Origin: Pseudomonadota bacterium
GTDB taxonomy: Bacteria > Pseudomonadota > Gammaproteobacteria > Burkholderiales > Eutrophovitaceae
Length of the DNA stretch: 10,214 nucleotides
Direction of reading: 5' to 3'
Assembly: GCA_002704665.1 (NCBI GenBank)
Contig: PAHB01000078.1
Location: 1-10,214, forward strand
Shown here: positions 1-7,059 of the stretch, piece by piece
Layout of the letters: each line of letters starts with the position of its first letter
How positions within the stretch are numbered: the first letter of the stretch is position 1
Made by a program: the position numbers and the translations under genes
Notes under the pieces: model-generated
Database searches by the model: none
Told to the model about the DNA's origin: nothing
What the model saw: the letters and a program-made list of their open reading frames with translations, nothing else

Positions 1-33
1 ACTTTCTGTGTCAGACCAAACTATTCATTCCCT

Positions 34-59
34 AAAAATTGTATAATCTTTTGATACAA
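34..59 (-). terminator. Possible weak intrinsic terminator after the oligopeptidase gene
   Basis: Read on the minus strand, just after the peptidase stop codon, a perfect 6-bp stem TTGTAT/ATACAA (54-59 pairing with 39-44) with a 9-nt loop is followed at once by five T residues (34-38). The stem is AT-only, so it would be weak. A second, overlapping hairpin (GATAC at 53-57 with GTATC at 63-67) excludes it. The position is right for ending the minus-strand unit, but the stem quality is poor. Confidence 0.35.
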
Positions 60-66
60 ATAGTAT

Positions 67-1761
67 CTATAGTTTCTTTGGATCTACTTTATCCAACCAT
101 TGACCAACATGTTTCACTACCGTTGCCAAGCATCCATCATTAAAGGGTAATTCAAGACCTGCCAGAGAAACTAATTTTGTAAATGATTGACTTCCTCCAG
201 CGTTACACAGGCGTATATAATCCTTCCATGCTTTTTGACTGTCTTGTTGGTTCCTTATCCAGAACTGAAATGCACACGTTTGTGCGAGGGTATAATCTAT
301 GTAGTAGAATGGCGCTTGATAGATATGCAGCTGCCCTTGCCATATTCCACCCATTTTTGGAAAGTGTAGATCATCGTAGTCCCTAGTTGGGAGATAAATT
401 GATTCCAACTCTAACCACCTTTGATTTCTTTCTTTTGGTGCTGCGTTGGGATTTTCATAAACCCAATGCTGAAAATGATCAACACATGCACCATATGGTA
501 AAAAAGATAGACTTCCAGCGATGTGCTTGTACTTGAATCGATCTGTTTCTTCCTTGAAAAAATTCTGCATCCATGGCCAGGTAAAAAATTCCATGCTCAT
601 TGAATGAATTTCTGCAGCTTCCATTGTCGGCCATAAATAACCAAGCAGTGGTTGTTCTCTACTCGAATAACATTGGAATGCATGACCAGCCTCATGAGTT
701 AAGACGGTTATATCATGGTCTGTGCCGTTAAAATTAGAAAAAATATAAGGTCGATCATATTTGGGAAATGAAGTGCAAAAACCACCTGGCCGCTTTCCCT
801 TACGATTAACTAGATCCATTAGCTCTTCCGCCACCATCATATCAAAAAAGTCACCTGTCTCCTTTGAAAGCTCACGATACATAACCTGTGCTTCTTTAAT
901 CAAATGATCTGGTGAACCTTTTGGTTGTGGATTCCCTGCCTTGAAGTTTATTCCATCATAAAAATATAAATGATTTAAACCCAATATTTCCTTCTTTTTT
1001 TGATCCAGCTTTTTTACTATCGGAACCACATGATCTACAATTTGTTTTCGGAATTTGGCGACCTCTTTAGGACCGTAGTCTGATCGCCCCATTCTCATGT
1101 ACCCAAGCTCTATGAAATTATCATACCCCAGCGTTGTCGCTATTCTATGTCGCAACTTTACAAGTTTGTCATAAATATCATCAAGAGCTTCAGAATTATT
1201 TTCAAACCAGTCAAATCTAGCCTCGTAGGAAGTTTTTCTTACAGTACGATCTTCATTGCTATGAAACGGACCAAGCCCAGCTAAATTGTATTCCTTGCCG
1301 TCATAATGAATTTTTGCTCCTGCCGTGAGTTTTGTATACTCATTTTGAAGTTTAGTTTCTTCTTTTAGCATTTCTTTTATTTTTGGATCAAAGGTCTTGA
1401 GCGCCATTTCAATATCAGATAGAAACTTTTCACCCCATTTTTTTGACAATTCATTTTTATACTTTGATTGATTGACTGCTTTTTCGAAAGAATCACTGAT
1501 TTCGATCATATCGGGTCCAATAGAATCATAGAAATCTTTTTCTGCCTTTGCATTTTTATTATTTATGTCTCTACTAAAATTCAAACTAGCCATTGCGGCA
1601 TAAGAATGGTATTCCTTATTTTGCTCGTTAACATCCAGAATGGTATTTATTTGATCTTCAACTGATTCTGCATTCGAAAATTTTTGTAAATATTCTTTCA
1701 TTAAATGTCTTTTTTTTTCAACATTTATGCGTTCGTATTGCAGTTCTCTGTATTTCATCAT
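67..1761 (-). CDS. M3-family zinc oligoendopeptidase (PepF-like)
   Basis: This 564-residue protein is a cytosolic zinc metallopeptidase that cleaves oligopeptides. The zinc motif HEAGH lies at residues 356-360 (H356 and H360 bind zinc, E357 is the base), and Glu384 in AAEIHSM is the likely third ligand. The N-terminal half (to about residue 320) is the helical M3 domain that closes over the active site. The C-terminal run DYIRLCNAGGSQSF near residues 514-527 is typical of the M3 oligoendopeptidase subgroup related to, but distinct from, classical PepF. Length fits that group. No signal peptide is visible. Two ATGs are adjacent: AGAGG at 1764-1768 lies 2 nt from the first (1761) and 5 nt from the second (1758), so the second may be the true start. 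Upstream lies a decayed peptide-transporter ATPase tail, which suggests an original role in digesting imported peptides. Family assignment is firm; substrate range is not known. Confidence 0.93.
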   Translation of the reverse strand: MMKYRELQYERINVEKKRHLMKEYLQKFSNAESVEDQINTILDVNEQNKEYHSYAAMASLNFSRDINNKNAKAEKDFYDSIGPDMIEISDSFEKAVNQSKYKNELSKKWGEKFLSDIEMALKTFDPKIKEMLKEETKLQNEYTKLTAGAKIHYDGKEYNLAGLGPFHSNEDRTVRKTSYEARFDWFENNSEALDDIYDKLVKLRHRIATTLGYDNFIELGYMRMGRSDYGPKEVAKFRKQIVDHVVPIVKKLDQKKKEILGLNHLYFYDGINFKAGNPQPKGSPDHLIKEAQVMYRELSKETGDFFDMMVAEELMDLVNRKGKRPGGFCTSFPKYDRPYIFSNFNGTDHDITVLTHEAGHAFQCYSSREQPLLGYLWPTMEAAEIHSMSMEFFTWPWMQNFFKEETDRFKYKHIAGSLSFLPYGACVDHFQHWVYENPNAAPKERNQRWLELESIYLPTRDYDDLHFPKMGGIWQGQLHIYQAPFYYIDYTLAQTCAFQFWIRNQQDSQKAWKDYIRLCNAGGSQSFTKLVSLAGLELPFNDGCLATVVKHVGQWLDKVDPKKL

Positions 1762-1807
1762 TTCCTCTCAAAATTATTATCGCGTCAACTATTGGATGGT
1801 AGTGAGT

Positions 1808-1948
1808 TCACTTAATTCTAAGTCGCTCTCTTTTTCTATTAACTCTTCCTACTGATTTTGGTAATGGAATGGCCCTTAAAAGGTCCCTAGTGTAATCATA
1901 GCTAGTGTTTTTGAAGATATCACTAGTTTTATTAATCCCCACTAATAT
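1808..1948 (-). pseudogene. Remnant: C-terminal tail of an Opp/Dpp-type peptide ABC transporter ATPase
   Basis: The minus-strand frame ending at the TGA at 1810-1808 reads DIFKNTSYDYTRDLL, then RAIPLP and a basic tail RVNRKRERLRIK. This matches the conserved C-terminal signature of OppD/OppF/DppD ATPases (E/D-I-F-x-N-P-x-H-P-Y-T-x-x-L-L-x-A-x-P-x-P), the oligopeptide-binding extension that follows the ABC ATPase core. The frame is closed upstream by a TAG at 1951-1949, and no Walker A, signature or Walker B motif is present nearby, so only the tail survives. The stop lies 46 nt before the oligopeptidase start, a normal operon distance. Recognition is by eye from the family motif; proline and histidine of the motif are substituted (T-S-Y-D-Y-T), as expected in a divergent or decaying copy. 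Confidence 0.5.
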
Positions 1949-2288
1949 CTAGCGTAGGGATATTTTGCAGTATAGCTCTGAAGCCATCTTCAAACTCTTC
2001 GGTTGATAGTTACCCTATTGTGACTTCTGTGCGTTCTATGAACAAGCCGCAAGATATCCCAAGCAGTTCTAAAGCTTTTAAACTAAGCCGAGAGCCGGGG
2101 ATAGTCGGGGTTTTCCAACAAACGATTGATGACAAAAAATATCCGTATATTCTGCCCACTTTCAAACATAGCCGCCTTTGAAAAAAGTTACCAAACGGTG
2201 AAAGGTGTGAACTATCATATATTGAAGTAAGAAATTTAGTTTCCTCTTCCCCCAAAAATTCAGACAAACTTTTACGGCTTTTATTCAC
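1932..2288 (-). pseudogene. Probable decayed gene of unknown function
   Basis: An ATG at 2288 opens a 92-residue frame (starting MNKSRKSLSEFLGEEETK) that stops at 2012-2010. Past that TAA the same frame resumes with 25 coding-like residues (ending LQNIPTLDISGD) to a second TAA at 1934-1932. In another minus-strand frame, 2169-2086, a 28-residue run containing IRIFFVINRLLENPDYPRL also looks protein-like. Coding-like sequence split between two frames with an internal stop suggests a gene broken by a frameshift and a nonsense mutation, not a real 92-residue protein. I recognise no family and no ribosome binding site. It could instead be non-coding sequence with chance open frames; the plus strand also has an open run from the ATG at 2039, which weakens the case. 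Confidence 0.3.
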
Positions 2289-2402
2289 ACTGTATTACGC
2301 CCACACCCTATCAGCAGCTACGTATGAAAATCAACTACGCTTTATATTTCAATTTATTGCGCATATGGCTACTAAAACCGAATTCAAGTTAACGGTAGAA
2401 AG

Positions 2403-3698
2403 CTACCATAGGTCATACTTCTGCAATTCTGCCCTACCAACAACCATATGATGCACCTCATCGGGGCCATCTGCAAATCGCAAATGCCTTAAATCTGCAT
2501 ACATTGCCGCCAAGGGAGTCCACTGAGATATACCAGCAGCACCATGCATCTGAATCGCTTGGTCTATAATCAAACAAACCTTCTCCGGCACCATCGCCTT
2601 TACGGCACTAACATAAACACGCGCCTCTCTGTTGCCCAAAACATCCATAGCTTTCGCAGCCTGCAATACGGCAAGACGCATAGCGTTAATCTCAATACGC
2701 GCTCGGGATATAACTTCAACGTTTTTGCCAAGTTTTGCGATAGCTTTTCCAAAAGCCTCTCGCGATCCAGATCGGCGCACCATAAGTTCGAGTGCTTTTT
2801 CCGCTTTTCCTATCGATCGCATGCAATGATGAATTCGGCCTGGTCCTAATCTTAACTGCGAAATCTCAAATCCACGACCCTCACCAAGCAAAATATTTTT
2901 TTTAGGCACACGAACATTTCTGAGCTTAATATGCATGTGCCCGCGAGGTGCATGATCCTGCCCGAAAACCTGCATTCCCTCAACAATTTCAACACCAGGG
3001 GTATCTTTAGGCACTAAAATCTGGGACTGTTGTTTGCTAGGATGAGCATCTGGACTCGTTTTAACCATGGTAATCATAATTTTACATCGGGGATCACCTG
3101 CTCCTGAAATGTAGAACTTGTCACCGTTTATCACCCATTCATCACCCTCCAAAACTGCACTCGTACTAATATTTTTAGCGTCGGACGAAGCAAGCCCGGG
3201 TTCTGACATCGCATAAGCCGAGCGAATTTCCCCATTTAAAAGAGGTTTTAACCACTGTTCTTTCTGCTCTGGCGTTCCAACCCTTTCAAGAACTTCCATG
3301 TTCCCGGTATCAGGTGCACTGCAATTCAGACTTTCCGACGCTAATTCATATTTGCCAAGTTCGGCGGCGATATATGCATAATCTAAATTAGTCAAACCCT
3401 CACAAGTGTCGCTATCCGGCAAAAAAAAATTCCATAAACCCGATTTCTTAGCCTTTTCTTTAGCCCCATCTAGAAGCTCAAGTTGTCGAGGGTGCCATGT
3501 CCACCGGTCGTCTTTCGTTTTGTCCAAGGCGAAGAATTCTTCCATTATAGGTTTTACGTTCTGTTCGATGTGCGCCTTAACACGGTCCATTAACGGCTGC
3601 GCCCCCGGCGACATTGATAATTCAAATAACTCAGATTTTAACGCAGCACTATTTTCAATATTTTGACCCTCATCCTCGTTGTATTTTATTTCATCCAC
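2403..3698 (-). CDS. Acyl-CoA dehydrogenase, ACAD10/11-like
   Basis: This 431-residue flavoprotein belongs to the acyl-CoA dehydrogenase superfamily and would oxidise an acyl-CoA thioester using FAD, normally passing electrons to ETF. Visible elements are an N-terminal helical domain with the ACAD10/11-type run WTWHPRQLELL (66-76), the FAD/substrate segment YAMSEPGLASSDAKN (162-176), a middle beta domain (about 180-275), and a C-terminal helical domain with QMHGAAGIS (383-391). The usual catalytic Glu segment is replaced by ADGPDEVHH, placing Asp410 at the base position, as in ACAD10/11 relatives. Start is GTG at 3698, chosen because AGGAGGG (3708-3714) sits 9 nt upstream. It follows fabI by 114 nt on the same strand, so it may be a separate unit. 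A GGTAG/CTACC hairpin overlaps the stop codon but lacks a T-run. Substrate is unknown; a partner phosphotransferase, common beside this group, is absent here. Confidence 0.9.
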   Translation of the reverse strand: MDEIKYNEDEGQNIENSAALKSELFELSMSPGAQPLMDRVKAHIEQNVKPIMEEFFALDKTKDDRWTWHPRQLELLDGAKEKAKKSGLWNFFLPDSDTCEGLTNLDYAYIAAELGKYELASESLNCSAPDTGNMEVLERVGTPEQKEQWLKPLLNGEIRSAYAMSEPGLASSDAKNISTSAVLEGDEWVINGDKFYISGAGDPRCKIMITMVKTSPDAHPSKQQSQILVPKDTPGVEIVEGMQVFGQDHAPRGHMHIKLRNVRVPKKNILLGEGRGFEISQLRLGPGRIHHCMRSIGKAEKALELMVRRSGSREAFGKAIAKLGKNVEVISRARIEINAMRLAVLQAAKAMDVLGNREARVYVSAVKAMVPEKVCLIIDQAIQMHGAAGISQWTPLAAMYADLRHLRFADGPDEVHHMVVGRAELQKYDLW

Positions 3699-3707
3699 AA
3701 CACTTTT

Positions 3708-3714
3708 CCCTCCT
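3708..3714 (-). promoter_or_regulatory. Strong ribosome binding site fixing the GTG start of the acyl-CoA dehydrogenase
   Basis: On the minus strand AGGAGGG lies 9 nt before the GTG at 3698-3696. No better-placed in-frame start exists, so this site supports the unusual GTG. Confidence 0.8.
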
Positions 3715-3812
3715 ACTAAAGCAAATCACACAAAAAATGATTACCAATTCAATATGTTAGGGATGAATTAAAGTAATATTTCAACAAAATATTTCCCATT
3801 AACAAAAAAAAT

Positions 3813-4592
3813 TTAAATTTCCTTTGGAACACCGACTTTATTATAGCCACAATCAACGTAATGCGTTTCTCCAGTTACTCCGGATGATAGGTCACTAAGC
3901 AAATATAGACCTGAATTTCCTATTTCATCCAATGTGATATTTCTTTTCATAAGCGAGTTTTTTTCCGACCATTTCATCATATTTTTGCCACCCGAAATAC
4001 CGGCCATAGCAAGTGTTTTCATGACGCCTGCTGATAAAGAATTTACTCTAATTCCATATTCACCTAAATCAGCAGCCAAATATCTAACACTTGATTCCAA
4101 CGCAGCCTTAGCCACTCCCATTACATTATAATTTGGCACGGCTCTCTGAGAGCCATCATAGGTAAGAGTAACCATTGATCCACCATTATTCATAAGTGGG
4201 TAGGCCTCTTTAGCTACTTCTGTAAAAGAAAAACAAGATATAAGCATTGTTTTTGAAAAATTTTCTCTCGTTGAGTCAATATATTTACCCTTCAATTCAT
4301 TCTTATCTGAAAAAGCGATCGAATGGAGAACGAAATCAAGCGATTCCCATTTGTTTTTAATATTATCGAAAGTATTTTTAATAGAGTGATTATTGAGCAC
4401 GTCACACTCTAAAATAAAATTACTATTTATTGATTGCGCTAATGGTTCAATTCTTTTCAGAAGCGATTCACCTTGATAAGTAAAACACAAATCCGCGCCT
4501 TGTTCTGCAAGTTTTCTCGCTATACCCCAGGCGATTGAACGACTATTGGCAACACCCATTACAATGCCTTTTTTTCCCTTTAAAATACCCAT
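3813..4592 (-). CDS. fabI: Enoyl-[acyl-carrier-protein] reductase (NADH), FabI
   Basis: FabI carries out the last step of each fatty-acid elongation cycle, reducing trans-2-enoyl-ACP to acyl-ACP with NADH in the cytosol; it is the triclosan target. The protein is a short-chain dehydrogenase fold of 259 residues, the usual FabI length. The modified dinucleotide motif GVANSRSIAWGIA spans 13-25. Catalytic Tyr145, Tyr155 and Lys162 are in LTYDG and PNYNVMGVAKA, almost exactly at E. coli FabI numbering (146, 156, 163). SAGVMKTLAMAGI (187-199) is the substrate-loop entry. The start at 4592 is preferred over in-frame starts at 4601 and 4643 because it gives the canonical N-terminus (MGILKGKKG) and lies 10 nt after AGGAGG; the 4601 ATG sits 1 nt from that site. 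The fabB stop ends 1 nt upstream (TAG-A-ATG), so translation is probably coupled. Confidence 0.96.
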   Translation of the reverse strand: MGILKGKKGIVMGVANSRSIAWGIARKLAEQGADLCFTYQGESLLKRIEPLAQSINSNFILECDVLNNHSIKNTFDNIKNKWESLDFVLHSIAFSDKNELKGKYIDSTRENFSKTMLISCFSFTEVAKEAYPLMNNGGSMVTLTYDGSQRAVPNYNVMGVAKAALESSVRYLAADLGEYGIRVNSLSAGVMKTLAMAGISGGKNMMKWSEKNSLMKRNITLDEIGNSGLYLLSDLSSGVTGETHYVDCGYNKVGVPKEI

Positions 4593-4593
4593 T

Positions 4594-5805
4594 CTAATCA
4601 TACCTCCTGAATACCAGTGATGCGTTTGTGCCGCCAAATCCAAAACTATTACTCATGGTTGTATCAAAAGATCCCTCCCTAATACTTGTTAGAACATTTG
4701 AATCTTTTGCTGAGTCATCAATATTTTCAATGTGAGCTGATTCGCACATAAAATCATTCCTCAGCATTAATAATGAATAGATCGCTTCGTGAGCCCCTGC
4801 AGCTCCAAGTGAGTGCCCTGTTAATGATTTCGTTGAGCTAATGTATGGAGTTTCTTCGCCAAAAACTTTTTTTACTGCGCCTAGTTCGGCCACATCACCG
4901 ACCGGTGTAGAAGTCCCATGGGCGTTGATATAGTTTACTTTTTCACCCAAATTTTTAATTGCCATTTTCATACATCTTATAGCTCCTTCTCCGGAGGGCT
5001 GAACCATATCATATCCATCTGAAGTTGCTCCATAACCCACCAACTCCGCATAAATTTTTGCTCCTCTTGATTTGGCATGATTAAGTTCTTCTAAAATAAG
5101 CACTCCGCCACCACCTGCAATGACAAATCCATCCCGTGTCGAGTCGAAGGCTCTAGACGCTGATTCTGGTTTATCGTTATATTTTGATGATAAAGCCCTC
5201 ATGGCGTCGAACAAGGCAGATAAAGTCCAATCTAATTCTTCTCCTCCGCCTGCGAACACAATATCTTGTTTGCCCATTTGAATGAGTTCTGCCCCATGGC
5301 CTATGCAATGAGCGCTGGTGGCACATGCTGAACTGATAGAATAGTTTATACCTTTTATTTTAAAGAAAGTAGATAGCGTGGCTGAATTTGTACTGCACAT
5401 TACTTTAGGAACACTTGTTGGGCCTATTTTTTTAGGGCTAGAGTCTCTAGTTATATCAAATGCCCTCAATAAATTTTTTGTCGATGGCCCCCCTGAGCCC
5501 ATAACAAGCCCTGTCATAGGATTAGAAATATCATCTTTTTCAAGACCGGAATCTTCAAGCGCTTCTAGCATTGCCAGGTAATTGTAGCTGGCCCCATCCC
5601 CCATAAATCTCAAAAACTTTCGGTCAATTGACTCTTGAAGATTGATTTTAATTTGACCACTTACATGACTTCGAAAACCCATATCTTTATAAGACTGATC
5701 AAACGAAACACCCGACTTTGACCCTTTCAAAGATTCTAGTACCTCTGACGCATTGTTGCCGATTGGAGAAATTATTCCTAAGCCAGTGACTACCACTCTT
5801 CTCAT
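4594..5805 (-). CDS. fabB: 3-oxoacyl-[acyl-carrier-protein] synthase I, FabB
   Basis: This condensing enzyme elongates acyl-ACP with malonyl-ACP and, with FabA, is required to make unsaturated fatty acids by the oxygen-independent route. The 403-residue length matches FabB. The thiolase-fold catalytic triad is complete: nucleophile Cys161 in ISSACATSAH, His296 in NAHGTSTPVGD, and His331 in SLTGHSLGAAGAHE; E. coli FabB uses 163, 298 and 333. The C-terminal loop NSFGFGGTNASLVF (386-399) is also canonical. FabB is favoured over FabF by the length, by GGGEELDWTLSALFDAMRALS (split here at residues 186-206, keyed by E190 and D192) and by the tight linkage to fabA. Its ATG overlaps the fabA stop as ATGA (5805-5802), and its TAG sits 1 nt before fabI. 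Confidence 0.95.
   Translation of the reverse strand: MRRVVVTGLGIISPIGNNASEVLESLKGSKSGVSFDQSYKDMGFRSHVSGQIKINLQESIDRKFLRFMGDGASYNYLAMLEALEDSGLEKDDISNPMTGLVMGSGGPSTKNLLRAFDITRDSSPKKIGPTSVPKVMCSTNSATLSTFFKIKGINYSISSACATSAHCIGHGAELIQMGKQDIVFAGGGEELDWTLSALFDAMRALSSKYNDKPESASRAFDSTRDGFVIAGGGGVLILEELNHAKSRGAKIYAELVGYGATSDGYDMVQPSGEGAIRCMKMAIKNLGEKVNYINAHGTSTPVGDVAELGAVKKVFGEETPYISSTKSLTGHSLGAAGAHEAIYSLLMLRNDFMCESAHIENIDDSAKDSNVLTSIREGSFDTTMSNSFGFGGTNASLVFRRYD
4603..4608 (-). promoter_or_regulatory. Ribosome binding site for fabI inside the fabB 3' end
   Basis: AGGAGG on the minus strand lies within the last codons of fabB, 10 nt before the ATG at 4592 and only 1 nt before the in-frame ATG at 4601. 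The spacing decides for 4592 as the fabI start. Confidence 0.75.
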
Positions 5806-6302
5806 TTTATCAATCCTACTTTCAGTCCCTCGGCTGTGTATATTTTTTTACCATCCACAGCAACTGTACCATCACCAACGCCAACAACAACACCTCTTTT
5901 AATCACTTTTTTCATGTTAATGTGATAAGTAACCAATTTAGAATCTTGTAAAATTTCTCCAGCAAACTTAACGATTCCGGATCCAAGCGCACGGCCTCTT
6001 CCAGGCTCTCCAATCCAGCCCAAATAAAAACCTACCAATTGCCACATTGCATCAAGGCCTAAGCAGCCAGGCATTACTGGATCCGTTTCAAAATGGCAAT
6101 CAAAAAACCATAAAGAAGGTGTTATGTCAAATTCAGCCATAATCTCCCCCTTGTCAAATGAACCACCTTCTTCGGTAATTTTGGTGATCCTATCAAACAT
6201 CAGCATTGGCGGCAAAGGAAGCCTTGCATTACCAAGACCAAACATCTTGCCATGTCCACATTCTAATAATTCTTGATTTGAAAAGCTCGATTTTCTATCC
6301 AT
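5802..6302 (-). CDS. fabA: 3-hydroxydecanoyl-[acyl-carrier-protein] dehydratase/isomerase, FabA
   Basis: FabA dehydrates 3-hydroxydecanoyl-ACP and isomerises trans-2- to cis-3-decenoyl-ACP, the branch point to unsaturated fatty acids. The 166-residue protein is a single hotdog fold. The active-site pair is His70 in WFFDCHFETDPVMPGC and Asp84 in LGLDAMWQL, at the same numbers as in E. coli FabA. The N-terminus (RKSSFSNQELLECGHGKMFG) and GRGRALGSGIVKF (101-113) are also typical of FabA and not of FabZ. The ATG at 6302 gives the expected N-terminus; there is no good Shine-Dalgarno, only GAGAT about 11 nt upstream. It is the first gene of the fabA-fabB-fabI unit, overlapping fabB by 4 nt. Confidence 0.96.
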   Translation of the reverse strand: MDRKSSFSNQELLECGHGKMFGLGNARLPLPPMLMFDRITKITEEGGSFDKGEIMAEFDITPSLWFFDCHFETDPVMPGCLGLDAMWQLVGFYLGWIGEPGRGRALGSGIVKFAGEILQDSKLVTYHINMKKVIKRGVVVGVGDGTVAVDGKKIYTAEGLKVGLIK

Positions 6303-6331
6303 AGGAAATATTTATCTCATTTTTTTAGTTA

Positions 6332-6389
6332 GATAATGCAATAGACTAAAGTATTATCATTGTAAAATATAGAAAAAGCATCATATGAT
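6332..6389. promoter_or_regulatory. Candidate operator/promoter region upstream of fabA
   Basis: The first 90 nt before fabA hold two symmetric elements: GATAAT (6332-6337) facing ATTATC (6353-6358) across 15 nt, and a perfect 10-bp palindrome ATCATATGAT at 6380-6389. On the minus strand, TTTACA (6366-6361) is a possible -35, followed after 17 nt by a poor -10 (TATTGC). These match no FabR, FadR or Fur consensus that I can recall, and AT-rich DNA produces such symmetry by chance. This is a placement guess only. Confidence 0.2.
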
Positions 6390-6677
6390 AATTTCCCTAA
6401 TTTTGATATGACGGATAGTCGAGAAGATTAGTATTAATGGCATAGATATATTTTTTTAAGGATAAACTGGCAAGATATAGGGAGTAGTCTAATTCGCGTT
6501 AAATTGATTATCATCGTGAAAAGAATCGTCTCATATAACCCTCTTAGATTGAAAGAGATTTCCGACAAACAAAACCCAGATCTTTTTGTGATGGAATAGG
6601 GGGCGGGCGTCGCACCTCCGATAACCCGCATTACCTGTCTGTTAACTTACTCAAATGATTAGGGTCTTTTTAAACAA

Positions 6678-6776
6678 TTACGATATTTTTTTACAGAAGT
6701 TAGATCCGTTTGCATTGCGACTTATCGATTTTCCTTGTTTGATCACTTCAGCAAGGCTCAGGTGTGACAATTTGAA
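6678..6776 (-). pseudogene. Possible coding remnant or small ORF of unknown family
   Basis: A minus-strand frame of 32 codons between stops reads LSHLSLAEVIKQGKSISRNA near its middle and ends at the TAA at 6680-6678. The only start is TTG at 6770, giving 30 codons, with no clear ribosome binding site. The composition is more protein-like than the surrounding sequence, but the frame is short and I recognise no family. Chance is a serious alternative. Confidence 0.2.
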
Positions 6777-6806
6777 TTAAATCCACCCCGAAAAAAACTG
6801 ACAATT

Positions 6807-6917
6807 TTAGTAGCGGGAGTGGCTGGGGTGTTGCCCGTACTTTGGCCGCATTACTTCCCAGCTTTTTTCCTCCACCTTATCCATAATCGGTAGGATTGCG
6901 TGGATGTCGATCCCAAT
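6807..6917 (-). pseudogene. Possible C-terminal coding remnant of unknown family
   Basis: A minus-strand frame of 36 codons between stops reads IGIDIHAILPIMDKVEEKSW and then EVMRPKYGQHPSHSRY before TAA (6809-6807). The balanced residue mix, amphipathic look and codon use resemble the end of a real protein more than chance AT-rich translation. The stop at 6920-6918 cuts it from any upstream partner. An internal ATG at 6884 would allow a 25-residue peptide, but no ribosome binding site precedes it. I cannot name the family. Confidence 0.3.
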
Positions 6918-7000
6918 TTATAACGCGAAGGATTTTAGATATATAACTCTTATTTTTTTTACGCCGTGGCGATAAAGAAGGCTCATTGCCAAATTATGAC

Positions 7001-7006
7001 TATAAT
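7001..7006 (+). promoter_or_regulatory. Candidate -10 element for the rhodanese gene
   Basis: A perfect TATAAT, preceded by ATGAC, lies 107 nt before the rhodanese ATG. No good -35 sits at 16-18 nt, so it would have to rely on an activator or the upstream TG. If used, it would put the paired hairpins at 7060-7101 into the leader RNA. Confidence 0.3.
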
Positions 7007-7059
7007 TAACACCAAGTCTGTTAGAATAAGACCTTAAATTTATTTACACTTTAAACACC

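Noticed and set aside
2039..2182. Plus-strand 47-codon frame (MNKPQDIPSSSKAF...) opposite the decayed gene
   Set aside because: Reads naturally but is rich in Ser and Lys as antisense frames often are, has no ribosome binding site and no family. It is kept only as a caution against the pseudogene call on the other strand.
2394..2407. GGTAG/CTACC hairpin at the end of the acyl-CoA dehydrogenase gene as a terminator
   Set aside because: It overlaps the stop codon and is not followed by a T-run on the minus strand.
4593..4643. Longer fabI starting at 4643
   Set aside because: It would add residues (MDLAAQTHHW...) absent from FabI proteins and overlap fabB by about 50 nt; the ribosome binding site and family N-terminus fit 4592.
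6434..6631. 65-codon minus-strand frame (MRVIGGATPAPYS...) upstream of fabA
   Set aside because: No ribosome binding site, no recognisable domain, and a C-terminal half that looks like random translation of AT-rich DNA. Its 5' part overlaps the GC-rich island, which explains the Gly/Ala/Pro content.
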